Below, one piece after another: positions 45,556-53,988 of a DNA stretch of 64,000 nt. The DNA comes from Streptomyces sp. DH24. Lineage in GTDB: Bacteria; Actinomycetota; Actinomycetes; Streptomycetales; Streptomycetaceae. The position numbers were made by a program, and so were the translations under genes. The stretch is taken from the NCBI RefSeq assembly GCF_029813775.1, contig NZ_JARVKW010000018.1, positions 1-64,000 of the forward strand, given 5' to 3'. The notes beneath the pieces were generated by a model. That model had not been told where the DNA came from. It worked only from the letters and a program-made list of their open reading frames with translations, and did no database searches. Numbering within the stretch: the stretch's first letter is position 1; the number at the start of each line of letters is the position of its first letter.

Positions 45556-45640
45556 GAACCACCGCTGTCGCGGGGAGCACGTCTACGCGCCCGAGCCACA
45601 AGGGCAAGCCCGGACCACCCCCGCCTCGGCGGGGAACATC
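45552..45640 (-). CRISPR. Two-repeat CRISPR-like relic of type I-E form
   Basis: Read on the minus strand, 45640-45612 gives GATGTTCCCCGCCGAGGC followed by GGGGGTGGTCC, the palindromic form of type I-E repeats. After a 31-base spacer (45611-45581), a second copy begins at 45580 with GTGCTCCCCGCG and decays at its 3' half. The equivalent points lie 59 bases apart, near the usual I-E period. No leader and no cas genes are present in the window. A chance hairpin is the alternative. Confidence 0.35.
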
Positions 45641-47618
45641 ACACCTGCGCGCGACGCTCCACCACGTCAACGACCTTGGCCAGTGCCTGGTCACGCGGAA
45701 TGCCGTTCTCCTGCGAGCCGTCGCGGTAGCGGAAGGACACCGTGCCCGCGTTCATGTCGTCGTCACCGACGATGATCATGAACGGCACCTTCTGCTTCTG
45801 GGCGTTCCTGATCTTCTTCTGCATGCGGTCGGAGGACGCGTCGACCTCGACCCGCAGGCCCTTCGCCTTGGCTTCCTCCGCGAACTTCTCCAGGTACTCG
45901 ACGTGCGCGTCGCCCACCGGGATGCCGACCGCCTGCACGGGGGCCAGCCACGCCGGGAAGGCACCGGCGTAGTGCTCGAGGAGGACACCGAAGAACCGCT
46001 CGATGGAGCCGAACAGTGCTCGGTGGATCATGACCGGCTGCTGGCGGGAGCCGTCCGCGGCCGTGTACTCCAGGTTGAACCGCTTGGGCTGGTTGAAGTC
46101 GACCTGGATGGTCGACATCTGCCAGGAGCGGCCGATGGCGTCCTTGGCCTGCACGGAGATCTTCGGGCCGTAGTAGGCGGCGCCACCCGGGTCCGGGACC
46201 AGCGGCAGGTTCTGCTTCTCGGCGGCCTGGCGGAGCGCCTCGGTGGCCTCCGCCCAGTCCTCGTCCGAGCCGATGAACTTGTCGGAGTCGTCGCGGGTGG
46301 ACAGCTCCAGCTCGAACTCGGTCAGACCGTAGTCACGCAGGAGGTCCAGGACGAAGGTGAGGAGCGTGTCCAGCTCCTCGGGCATCTGCTCCTTGGTGCA
46401 GTAGATGTGCGAGTCGTCCTGGGTGAAACCGCGCGAACGGGTCAGACCGTGCACGACGCCCGACTTCTCGTACCGGTACACGGTCCCGAACTCGAAGAGG
46501 CGCAGTGGCAGTTCACGGTACGAACGGCCCCGCGACTTGAAGATCAGGTTGTGCATCGGGCAGTTCATCGCCTTGAGGCGGTAGTTCTGCTCGTCGAACT
46601 GGATGGGCGGGAACATACCCTCCGCGTAGTGCGGCAGGTGCCCGGAGATCTCGAAGAGGTGCTCCTTCGAGATGTGCGGGGTGTTCACGAACTCGTAGCC
46701 GGAGACCTCGTGGCGGCGGCGCGAGTAGTCCTCCATGACCTTGCGGATCACACCCCCCTTGGGGTGGAACACCGCGAGGCCGGGGCCCAGCTCGTCGGGG
46801 AAGGAGAACAGGTCCAGCTCGCTGCCGAGCTTGCGGTGGTCGCGCTTCTCGGCCTCGGCGAGGAATTCCAGGTACTGCTTCAGCTCGTCCTTGGACGGCC
46901 AGGCGGTGCCGTAGATCCGCTGGAGCTGGGGGTTCTTCTCACTTCCGCGCCAGTAGGCGGCGGCCGAGCGCATCAGCTTGAAAGCGGGGATGACGCGGGT
47001 GCTCGGCAGGTGCGGACCGCGGCACAGGTCCTTCCAGCACAGCTCGCCGGTCTTGGCGTCGAGGTTGTCGTAGATCGTCAGCTCGCCGGCTCCGACCTCG
47101 GCGTCGGCACCGTCGGCCGCCTGCGCCGCGTTGCCCTTGAGACCGATCAGCTCCAGCTTGTACGGCTCGTCCGCCAGCTCCTCGCGGGCGGCCTCGTCGG
47201 TGGTGACCCGGCGGGAGAAGCGCTGGCCCCGCTTCTGGATCTCCTGCATCTTCTTCTCGATGCGCTTGAGGTCCTCGGGGGTGAACGGCTCCTCGACGTC
47301 GAAGTCGTAGTAGAAGCCGTCCTTGACGGGCGGCCCGATGCCCAGCTTGGCCTCGGGGAACAGCTCCTGCACGGCCTGCGCCATGACGTGCGCGGTGGAG
47401 TGGCGCAGGATGTCGAGGCCGTCGTCGGAGGAGATCTCGACGCCCTCGACGGTCTCGCCGTCCCGCAGCTCGTACGCGAGGTCCTTGAGCTCGCCGGCCA
47501 CGCGCGCGGCGATGATCGAGCGCTCGCCGGCGAAGAGGTCGGCGGCCGTAGTGCCCGTCGTCACCACGCGCTCTTCCCGCTCGGAATCGCGTTGGATGAT
47601 CACACGGACGTCTGACAC
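45639..47618 (-). CDS. thrS: Threonyl-tRNA synthetase
   Basis: ThrRS charges tRNA-Thr. The 659-residue protein has an N-terminal TGS domain and the SAD domain with its metal-binding HSTAHVMAQAV. The class II catalytic core carries KAMNCPMHNLIFKSRGRSYRELP with the active-site Cys, and GLTRSRGFTQDDSHIY. A C-terminal anticodon domain holds PFMIIVGDDDMNAGTV. The start is GTG at 47618, with AGGAGAG upstream. The N2 editing domain sequence looks complete, so proofreading is expected. I see no T-box-like leader in the 123 bases upstream. Confidence 0.96.
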   Translation of the reverse strand: MSDVRVIIQRDSEREERVVTTGTTAADLFAGERSIIAARVAGELKDLAYELRDGETVEGVEISSDDGLDILRHSTAHVMAQAVQELFPEAKLGIGPPVKDGFYYDFDVEEPFTPEDLKRIEKKMQEIQKRGQRFSRRVTTDEAAREELADEPYKLELIGLKGNAAQAADGADAEVGAGELTIYDNLDAKTGELCWKDLCRGPHLPSTRVIPAFKLMRSAAAYWRGSEKNPQLQRIYGTAWPSKDELKQYLEFLAEAEKRDHRKLGSELDLFSFPDELGPGLAVFHPKGGVIRKVMEDYSRRRHEVSGYEFVNTPHISKEHLFEISGHLPHYAEGMFPPIQFDEQNYRLKAMNCPMHNLIFKSRGRSYRELPLRLFEFGTVYRYEKSGVVHGLTRSRGFTQDDSHIYCTKEQMPEELDTLLTFVLDLLRDYGLTEFELELSTRDDSDKFIGSDEDWAEATEALRQAAEKQNLPLVPDPGGAAYYGPKISVQAKDAIGRSWQMSTIQVDFNQPKRFNLEYTAADGSRQQPVMIHRALFGSIERFFGVLLEHYAGAFPAWLAPVQAVGIPVGDAHVEYLEKFAEEAKAKGLRVEVDASSDRMQKKIRNAQKQKVPFMIIVGDDDMNAGTVSFRYRDGSQENGIPRDQALAKVVDVVERRAQV

Positions 47619-47741
47619 CGGTCTCTCCTGACTGAAGGGGAATGCGGCGCCATACCGGGAGCGCGCGCATGACCGGATCGTACCGACCCGGGGCGGCCCT
47701 CCGCGAAATCGGTCTCCGCTCCCCCGCCGCCGGCGCCCGGA

Positions 47742-48971
47742 TCAGTCGCCGCGCTCTCCTCCGCAGGCCCCTTCGAAGAAGTCCAGGTCCTCCTGGAGGG
47801 ACTTCATCAGCCGGTCCCGTTCGGCGTCGTCGACCTGCACGGGCGCCATCGCGGCGGCCTCGGTCAGCCGCCGGAAGCCGCCCCGGCTCTCCAGCCGCCC
47901 GTGCACCCGCACCGGCAGTCCGACCAGGTGCGCGTGCCCGGCGATGCGGTACGCCTCCTCGTCCAGCGTCATCCGTACGTGCGCGACGTCGGCCCCGGCG
48001 AGGACCCGCAGCCGTACGGGGCCCGGTCCGCGCGGGCCGGATCTGCGCATCCGGACGACGGCGCCGGTGATCCGCACGGGCACGGACGGTTCGTCGCGCA
48101 GATAGCGGGCGCCGGCCTCGCGCAGCACGGGCAGGTCGCCCGGCGAGACCTCGACGGGCTCGGCGGAGGGGGCGCAGCCCTCGGGGACGCCGGCCGCCGG
48201 GGCCCAGGCGACGGCGACCCGGGCGCCCTCGCTGCCCTTGACGAGGGTGACGAGCGCCTCGGTGAGCTCGTGGCTGACGCCGGTCGCGACGGCCCCGTCG
48301 AAGGCGTCCATGCCGCCGGTGGCACGCCGGTAGTCGACGGCCTCGCGGGCGGCGTACAGCGCCTGGTGGAGGCGTACGGCGAGGGGGCGGCCGGAGCCGA
48401 CGGGCACGAAGGCGGTGAGGCGGCGGCCGCCGGTGGCGGAGCCCACGAGGACGTCACCGAGGGAGGCGGCGGCGGAGCGCCGGTGCCGGGCGCCGTAGTA
48501 GCCGGCACGCGCGCGTGTGGCGAGGGCGGCGGCGAGGAGCATCCGGCGGGCGGCGGTGCGCAGGTGTTCCTCGACGGTCCAGGGGGCGGCGCCGGCGGGC
48601 CCGTCCGGGACGTCGCGCCACCAGTGGATCTCGTCGCTGGGCACGGCGAGGGAGAGCAGCACCTCGCGGGCGGCGAGCGTGCCGCTGCGGGACAGGGCGA
48701 GCAGGGCCTCGCCGAGCAGGTCCTCGCTGTCGGGGAAGGCGCGGCTCTCGGGCACCAGGAGGCTGGTGGCGCCGGCGCCGGGTCCGGGCGGCGTCCAGCG
48801 GCCGTAGCGTCCGGCGGCGCCGCCGCGGCGCTGCCAGCCGTGCCGTTCCAGCAGCACGGCGAGCACGGCCGGGTCGACGTCGCGGGGCTCGGGTGTGCGG
48901 CCGTGCCAGGTGGGGTCGGCGGGGTGCGGCCGGGCGGGGCGCGCGGGCTCGTCGGGCGGGCGGTGCGTCAT
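47742..48971 (-). CDS. Conserved actinobacterial protein of unknown function, linked to DUF4365
   Basis: The 409-residue protein has a Pro/Arg-rich start, then a helical region (SLLVPESRAFPDSEDLLGEALLALS). The middle is a VGSGRPLAVRLHQALYAAREAVDYRRATGG region. The C-terminal ~120 residues have a beta-rich, OB-fold-like pattern of alternating VRI, VRL and VRV strands (PVRITGAVVRM, then LPVRVHGRLESRGGFRRLTE). I do not recognise a named family. Its ATG overlaps the DUF4365 stop by four bases (ATGA), so the two are translationally coupled and probably act together. Confidence 0.75.
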   Translation of the reverse strand: MTHRPPDEPARPARPHPADPTWHGRTPEPRDVDPAVLAVLLERHGWQRRGGAAGRYGRWTPPGPGAGATSLLVPESRAFPDSEDLLGEALLALSRSGTLAAREVLLSLAVPSDEIHWWRDVPDGPAGAAPWTVEEHLRTAARRMLLAAALATRARAGYYGARHRRSAAASLGDVLVGSATGGRRLTAFVPVGSGRPLAVRLHQALYAAREAVDYRRATGGMDAFDGAVATGVSHELTEALVTLVKGSEGARVAVAWAPAAGVPEGCAPSAEPVEVSPGDLPVLREAGARYLRDEPSVPVRITGAVVRMRRSGPRGPGPVRLRVLAGADVAHVRMTLDEEAYRIAGHAHLVGLPVRVHGRLESRGGFRRLTEAAAMAPVQVDDAERDRLMKSLQEDLDFFEGACGGERGD

Positions 48972-49534
48972 GGTTTCCCTCCCGTGCCGACCCGCGTCAT
49001 GATCTCGCACAGCGCCCGGTCGTCGAAGATGCGTGAGGTCGGTATGCGCACGGTGGTGCGGCGGCGGCCCGTGACGGGGTGTCCGGCCAGGTTGGTCCAG
49101 TAGCAGCAGTGCCTCAGGTCGAGCCGGTCGTGTCCGGCCCGCAGCCACTGGTCCCGGGAGCGCGGCACGATCATCACGACGAGGATCTTGTGCACGGAGA
49201 CCGGGGTGCGGGCGAGCTTGGCCAGGTGCTCGTTGTCGAGCGTGAAGGAGAAGGACCGCTCGGGCGGATGCGGCGGGAGCTGGTAGGTCGCCTTGAGCTG
49301 CACCTTGATGGTGACCTCGTCGTCGACGGTGTGCCCGGGCGCGCTGTGGCTGACGTGCCAGTCGATGCCGTTGTCCGGGAAGGGCTGGGACAGCGAGCAG
49401 CCGGCGGCGGCCGCGACGGCGTGCAGATAGCCGACCTGCAGGGTCTCCATGCAGGCGGTGGTGGCGAGAGAGCCCCGGGTGGGTGCCGTGCGCTCGGGCA
49501 GCAGCCCGCCCCGTTCGGGCTGCGCAATGGCCAT
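48968..49534 (-). CDS. DUF4365 nuclease-fold protein
   Basis: The 188-residue protein matches the DUF4365 pattern. It has a helix near LQVGYLHAVAAAAGC, then DNGIDWHVSHS with a conserved acid, then DDEVTIKVQLKATYQLP. The D...Q-x-K arrangement is that of PD-(D/E)xK nuclease-like folds, where QxK often replaces ExK. Some DUF4365 proteins occur in defence-associated loci; here the setting looks chromosomal. The ATG at 49534 is the start that keeps the whole domain. It is the first gene of a two-gene operon and is divergent from an exonuclease gene. Confidence 0.78.
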   Translation of the reverse strand: MAIAQPERGGLLPERTAPTRGSLATTACMETLQVGYLHAVAAAAGCSLSQPFPDNGIDWHVSHSAPGHTVDDEVTIKVQLKATYQLPPHPPERSFSFTLDNEHLAKLARTPVSVHKILVVMIVPRSRDQWLRAGHDRLDLRHCCYWTNLAGHPVTGRRRTTVRIPTSRIFDDRALCEIMTRVGTGGKP

Positions 49535-49712
49535 GACCAACAGCCTTCCAGAACAAGTGGTTCCCCGTTGCGGGTCGCTGAACTGCGAGGACCCGTACTC
49601 CTGTTGTCTCCTTCCGGCGTACGGCGCAAACAGCCCGGGTATCACCGAAACGGGCAGCGGGCGAAGCGGACGGCGCGTCAACTGCCGAGGGTGAACGAGG
49701 GGTTGTGTGGGT

Positions 49713-50438
49713 ATGACGTGCTGGTTCGAAGGGCCCCTGGCCGCGTTCGACACGGAGACCACGGGCGTGGACGTCGAGACCGACCGCATTGTGTCGGCGG
49801 CCGTCGTCGTCCAGGACGCCCCGGGCATGCGGCCGCGGGTGTACCGCTGGCTGGTGAACCCGGGCGTGCCGGTGCCGGCGTCGGCGACCGCGGTGCACGG
49901 GCTGACGGATGAACATCTGCAGCGCAACGGCCGCTGGCCCGCGCCGGTGATGTACGAGGTGGCCGAGACGCTGGCCGAGCAGGCGTCGGCGGGACGGCCG
50001 CTGGTGGTGATGAACGCACCGTTCGATCTGACCCTGCTGGACCGGGAGTTGCGCCGGCACCGGGCCTCGTCGCTGAGCCGCTGGTTCGAGGCGACGCCGC
50101 TGCGGGTGCTGGATCCGCTGGTGCTGGACAGGCATCTGGACCGCTACCGCAAGGGCCGCCGCACGCTGACGGACCTGTGCGCGCAGTACGGCGTCACGCT
50201 GGAGGGCGCCCACGACGCCGGTGCGGACGCGCTGGCCTCGCTGGACGTCGTCCGGGCTGTGGGGCGGCGGTTCGCGGGGCGGCTGGAGCGGCTGTCCCCG
50301 GCCGAGTTGCACACGCTGCAGGCGGTGTGGCACGCGGCACAGGCGCGGGGTTTGCAGGCGTGGTTCGCGCGCAGCGGCACGGAGGAGGCGGTGGACCCGG
50401 CGTGGCCACTGCGTCCGAGCCTGCCGGCGGCGGCCTGA
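49713..50438 (+). CDS. DEDD-family 3'-5' exonuclease (DnaQ-like)
   Basis: The 241-residue protein is a DnaQ-fold exonuclease. Exo I is AAFDTETTG, with both the Asp and the Glu. Exo II lies in VMNAPFDLTLLDREL, and Exo III in EGAHDAGADALASLDVV, which has the His-x4-Asp of the DEDDh class. It may act as a proofreading or DNA-repair exonuclease, or as an RNA-processing enzyme. I chose ATG at 49713 because the GAGGGG site is well spaced for it. A GTG at 49707 is possible but too close to the site. Confidence 0.88.
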   Translation: MTCWFEGPLAAFDTETTGVDVETDRIVSAAVVVQDAPGMRPRVYRWLVNPGVPVPASATAVHGLTDEHLQRNGRWPAPVMYEVAETLAEQASAGRPLVVMNAPFDLTLLDRELRRHRASSLSRWFEATPLRVLDPLVLDRHLDRYRKGRRTLTDLCAQYGVTLEGAHDAGADALASLDVVRAVGRRFAGRLERLSPAELHTLQAVWHAAQARGLQAWFARSGTEEAVDPAWPLRPSLPAAA

Positions 50439-50493
50439 CCTCGACGCGGGCCGCGGCAGCGCGGGCCGCGGGTGCGGGGTGCCGGAATGCGCG

Positions 50494-50523
50494 AAGGCCG
50501 GTCCGTTGTGCCGGACCGGCCTT
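50494..50523. terminator. Terminator hairpin between exonuclease gene and tRNA-Val
   Basis: A perfect 12-bp stem, AAGGCCGGTCCG with its complement, pairs 50494-50505 with 50512-50523 around TTGTGC. It sits between convergent units and ends in A/T pairs on both sides, so it may serve both. Confidence 0.8.
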
Positions 50524-50529
50524 GACCCG

Positions 50530-50601
50530 TGGGCGATACTGGGTTCGAACCAGTGACCTCTTCGGTGTGAACGAAGCGCTCTTCCGCTGAGCTAATCGCC
50601 C
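50530..50601 (-). tRNA. tRNA-Val (CAC)
   Basis: The 72-base cloverleaf read on the minus strand starts GGGCGATTAGCTCAG and ends GGTTCGAACCCAGTATCGCCCA in form. It has a 7-bp acceptor stem, and the anticodon loop TTCACAC gives anticodon CAC for GUG codons. The 3' CCA is not encoded. The gene is identical base for base to the one at 58133-58204, and the identity extends to 76 bases. Confidence 0.95.
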
Positions 50602-50614
50602 GGGAACGCACTGA

Positions 50615-50644
50615 ACAATACAGGTCCGGGCGCGCTTCCTTCAA
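50615..50644 (-). promoter_or_regulatory. Predicted promoter for the first tRNA-Val
   Basis: On the minus strand TTGAAG (50644-50639) and TATTGT (50620-50615) are separated by 18 bases. They are placed 14 bases before the mature tRNA 5' end. The -35 overlaps the last codons of the SRPBCC gene. Confidence 0.5.
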
Positions 50645-51099
50645 ACCGCTTCCGGTGGCGTCGTCAGGTACGCCGTGAGCCCGCGCCGCCCCGAGCGCAT
50701 CATCAGCGCGTGGTTGGCGCGGAAGCAGGCCCGTCCGGGCACGGCGAGCCGGCGCAGCAGCGGTTTGCGGACGTCGACCTCCTGGTCGTAGCGGACGAGG
50801 GTGCCGCGCCCGTCCGGGAGGAGCGTCCAGCGTGCCCGGCCCTCGACGTCGCCGGTGAGGGCGACCTCCAGGACGCCGGCGGCCGCGTCGCGCCGCTCCT
50901 CCCGCAGGACCGTGGTCAGGTCGTACGGGAGGAGGGAGCGGATGCGGACGATGCCGCTGGTGACGTCGGTGCGGCGGACCTCACGGACCTGGGGCCACCA
51001 GCGGGGGTAGTCCTCGATCCGTTCGAGCGCCCGGTACACGGCCGGGGCGGGCGCGGGCAGGGCCCACAGGCTGCGGAAGCGGTAGTGGTTCCAGTCCAT
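50641..51099 (-). CDS. SRPBCC (START-like) ligand-binding protein
   Basis: The 152-residue protein fits the SRPBCC/polyketide-cyclase-like fold. It begins with an N-terminal strand and helix (SLWALPAPAPAVYRALERI) and the characteristic YPRWWPQVREVRR. Alternating strands follow, then a terminal helix with KPLLRRLAVPGRACFRANHALMMR. Members bind hydrophobic ligands, but nothing here shows which. It is the last gene of the lyase-ABC cassette, 35 bases after the lyase stop; whether it belongs functionally to pectin use is uncertain. Confidence 0.78.
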   Translation of the reverse strand: MDWNHYRFRSLWALPAPAPAVYRALERIEDYPRWWPQVREVRRTDVTSGIVRIRSLLPYDLTTVLREERRDAAAGVLEVALTGDVEGRARWTLLPDGRGTLVRYDQEVDVRKPLLRRLAVPGRACFRANHALMMRSGRRGLTAYLTTPPEAV

Positions 51100-51134
51100 G
51101 CACGGAGTGTGCCCGCCCGGCCGTGCTCCGTGCG

Positions 51135-53870
51135 CTACGGCATGCGGTCACCGAGGAGCGCGAGGTTCTCGATGGCGGCGAGGCCGTAGAGCGCGGTGTC
51201 GTTGGTGGACACCCAGGTGGCCTCGCTGCCCGGCACCAGCGTGACCGGGCCGCTGAGCTTCTCCGTCTTCCAGGGCGCCGACTCCTTGTAGCCGTCGGAG
51301 TTGTAGAACTTCTCCCAGGCCCGCTTGGCGAGCTTGGCGTCGCCGGTCTGGACGGCGGCGTAGGCGTCGAGGCGGGAGTGGCCCTGGAACAGGATCAGTG
51401 AGCCGAAGTTGCTGCCGTAGCGTGCCGCCTGTTCGGCCTTGGTGGCGTTGAAGTAGCGGCAGTAGTCGAGGTACGCCTCCTTGAACTCCGGCATGTCGAC
51501 GAGGTCGATGAGCTCGGCACACAGTTCGCCCAGGCCGAACACGGCGGACAGGTGCGACACCGACACGACGGGCTTGTCGGCGACGGCGAACCTGCCGGTG
51601 TCGAGGTCGTACAGGCCCTGGCCCTGTACGAAGCCGTTGGGCTGGGCGGCGATGGTCTCCATCGTGGAGAGCACCCGCGCCTTGGCCTTCTCCCACTTGG
51701 GGCCCTTGCGCTCCCACTCGGTGAGCCAGGCGGAGACCAGGCCGCTCCAGTCGGTGCCGAAGCCGATCGACAGGGCGTGCCGGTCGGGCGTGTACGGCTC
51801 GGTGCGGATCTTGCGGATCGGGTCGAGGACGAGGAACGTCTCGTCGGAGTCGACGTTGGCGTGCATGAGGTCGCCGACGCGTTCGTCCGCGGTGAGGAAG
51901 TAGTAGTAGCGGCGGTAGGTGGTGTTGGCGATGCGCTGCTGCTTGGCGCTGTCCGCGAAGTGCTGCACGCCGTGCCGGGTGCCGAGGCCGGCCCACTCAC
52001 CGATGTGGTAGACGTCGACCTCGCCGGTGTGGCGGGTCATGGCCTCGGCGAAGCGGAAGATGTCGGAGCGGCCGCTTCGCAGGTACGCGTACCAGAGCCA
52101 CAGGTCGGGCGACAGCTCGGAGTTGTCCCAGGCGTAGCCGCCGACGTCGTAGCGCCACTGGTGACGGACCGTGTCGTAGGTGTGCATGATGTCGCCGTAG
52201 TCCCAGAAGCCGTACCAACGGCGCATCTCCACCTGGTCCTTGTAATAGGTGAAGAGGAAGTCGAGGTGGTCCTCGATCTTCGCCTTGGCCGGGGTGGACC
52301 GGTCGGGCTCGGCGTACAGGCCCTTGCCGAAGACGCCGGCCCGGATGAGCTGCTTGGGCGGGGCGGCGAGCTGCGGGAGCACGCGTACGGCCTCGACCTG
52401 CTGGGCGAGTGTGTCGGCGCTGGGCGTGGACTCGTTGGCCCAGAAGAGGAGTTCGGAGGTCCGGGCGATGCCGTACGGGGTGCCGAACTCGGGCTCGTAG
52501 TCCTCGTAGGTGATGTTGAGGCCTTCGAGCTGTTCGGCGAAGGTGTCCTGGCCCATGCCGTCGTGGTAGAAGCGCAGGTCCATGGGCTGCGCCTCGGGCG
52601 ACCAGAGCCAGAGGGTGACCTGGGCCTCGTCGGTGTGGGCGCCGCGGATGTCGAGCTGGGCGGGGAACTTCTCCCAGAAGTCCCGCAGGCCGAAGGAGAA
52701 TCCGCCGCTGACGCCGCCGACGTAGCCGAAGCCGGAGGCGCGCCGGCCGCCGCCCGCGGGGATCCAGCCGTGGCCCTTCTTGGTGCGCTTGCGCAGGGTG
52801 AAGCCGTCGGCGGAGAGCTGGGAGAGCGTGTAGTCGCCCCACTCGGGGATGTACTGGAGGCGGGTGGTGACGCGCTGGTCCCAGGTGGAGGGGTCGGGCA
52901 GCTTCTTGCCCTCGTACTGGGCGGCCTGCACGGCGGCGCCCGGGTCGCGGCGCAGTCCGGTGATGCCCTTGACGGCCTCGCGGAGCAGGCCGGTGCCCTC
53001 GCCGCCGATGCGGACGTGGCGGTCGTAGGACGCGTCGCGCAGGGGCACGGTGAAGCGGACGCCGAGGCCGCGGATGAAGTCGCCGCTCGCCCTGCCGGGC
53101 TCCTGGGTGCCGTCGAAGGTGATGGTGTGCACCATGCGGAAGGAGTCGGCGCCGGCGTAGAAGTACAGGCGGATCGAGAAGGGCAGCCAGCTGCGGTCGC
53201 CCTTGCGGTGCTTGCCGTCGATCCGGACGACGGCGCGGACCGGGCCCTCCTGCTCGACGGTGACGTCGGAGATGACGCCGTCGAAGCGCTCGGTCTTCAC
53301 GGTGGTCTGGTCGCCGTCCTCGAACTCCGGCTGGCGCAGCAGCACGAGCCGGCCGTTCCTGGCGATCTCGGTGGAACCGCGGGTCACGGACTTCACGAGG
53401 GTGGCGCCGGACGTGCCGATCCGGGCGGTGATGACGCCGGTCGAGACGTCGACGGTGCCGCCGCTCCTGTCGACGGTGACCTTCTTGGCGGGCGCGGCGG
53501 CGTCGCCGGCGGTGAGGGTGAGCTGGCCGGAGCCGGAACTGACGGCGTGCGCGGTCCACTTGAGGGAGCCGTCGGGCCAGTACGCCAGCGGCCAGGACTG
53601 CACGGGTACGGCCTTGCCGTCCGCGTCCGTCAGCGCGAACGTCTGGTCCTCCTGGTGGGCGCCCTTGGGCCAGGGGACGCCGACGGTGGAGCCGGGGGCG
53701 GCGCCGAGGCCGCCGTCCTCCAGCCAGTCCAGGGTGACCGGTTCGGCGTCGGCGGGCGCGGCGGCGGGCGCGGCCTGCGCGTTCTGGCTGCCGAGGGCCC
53801 AGCTGAACTGGGCGGCGGCGCCGGCGACCGCGGCGGCCTTGAGCAGGGATCTGCGGGGAAGGGGAGACAT
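51135..53870 (-). CDS. Tat-exported PcRGLX/YetA-like polysaccharide lyase (rhamnogalacturonan-type)
   Basis: The 911-residue secreted protein begins with a twin-arginine signal (PRRSLLKAAAVAGAAAQF) and an AxA-type cleavage site (ANAQAAPA-like, near residue 34). The N-terminal beta domain carries SWPLAYWPDGSLKWTAHAV, as in the exo-rhamnogalacturonan lyase PcRGLX and B. subtilis YetA. A central domain follows, and then a helical toroid-like region with YYKDQVEMRRWYGFWDYGD and HIGEWAGLGTRHGVQH. It should act on pectin-derived oligosaccharides outside the cell. The family call comes from these recalled signatures and from the neighbouring YesL-like and ABC genes; the substrate is inferred. Confidence 0.82.
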   Translation of the reverse strand: MSPLPRRSLLKAAAVAGAAAQFSWALGSQNAQAAPAAAPADAEPVTLDWLEDGGLGAAPGSTVGVPWPKGAHQEDQTFALTDADGKAVPVQSWPLAYWPDGSLKWTAHAVSSGSGQLTLTAGDAAAPAKKVTVDRSGGTVDVSTGVITARIGTSGATLVKSVTRGSTEIARNGRLVLLRQPEFEDGDQTTVKTERFDGVISDVTVEQEGPVRAVVRIDGKHRKGDRSWLPFSIRLYFYAGADSFRMVHTITFDGTQEPGRASGDFIRGLGVRFTVPLRDASYDRHVRIGGEGTGLLREAVKGITGLRRDPGAAVQAAQYEGKKLPDPSTWDQRVTTRLQYIPEWGDYTLSQLSADGFTLRKRTKKGHGWIPAGGGRRASGFGYVGGVSGGFSFGLRDFWEKFPAQLDIRGAHTDEAQVTLWLWSPEAQPMDLRFYHDGMGQDTFAEQLEGLNITYEDYEPEFGTPYGIARTSELLFWANESTPSADTLAQQVEAVRVLPQLAAPPKQLIRAGVFGKGLYAEPDRSTPAKAKIEDHLDFLFTYYKDQVEMRRWYGFWDYGDIMHTYDTVRHQWRYDVGGYAWDNSELSPDLWLWYAYLRSGRSDIFRFAEAMTRHTGEVDVYHIGEWAGLGTRHGVQHFADSAKQQRIANTTYRRYYYFLTADERVGDLMHANVDSDETFLVLDPIRKIRTEPYTPDRHALSIGFGTDWSGLVSAWLTEWERKGPKWEKAKARVLSTMETIAAQPNGFVQGQGLYDLDTGRFAVADKPVVSVSHLSAVFGLGELCAELIDLVDMPEFKEAYLDYCRYFNATKAEQAARYGSNFGSLILFQGHSRLDAYAAVQTGDAKLAKRAWEKFYNSDGYKESAPWKTEKLSGPVTLVPGSEATWVSTNDTALYGLAAIENLALLGDRMP

Positions 53871-53988
53871 GGTGAGACGCAGCCTTTCTTTCCGTGCGGG
53901 AAGGTGTCAGGGCATGCGGAATGGTCAGGGGCATGACAGGCAGAGGCGCGGCGCCCGGAGGCGCCGGCCCCGGGACCGGGGGCACCGC

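Noticed and set aside
45619..45634. Treating the CCCCGCC...GGCGGGG hairpin after thrS as only a terminator
   Set aside because: It may do that job too, but the flanking bases and the second copy 59 bases away fit a CRISPR repeat better than a lone stem. The call is kept at low confidence.
47619..47741. A T-box or other riboswitch ahead of thrS
   Set aside because: The upstream stretch is only 123 bases, and I see no T-box-like conserved loop or antiterminator.
50144..50644. A minus-strand frame containing SSAEERFVHTEEVTGSNPV
   Set aside because: This is the classic false translation of a tRNA gene, here the tRNA-Val at 50530-50601, and not a protein.
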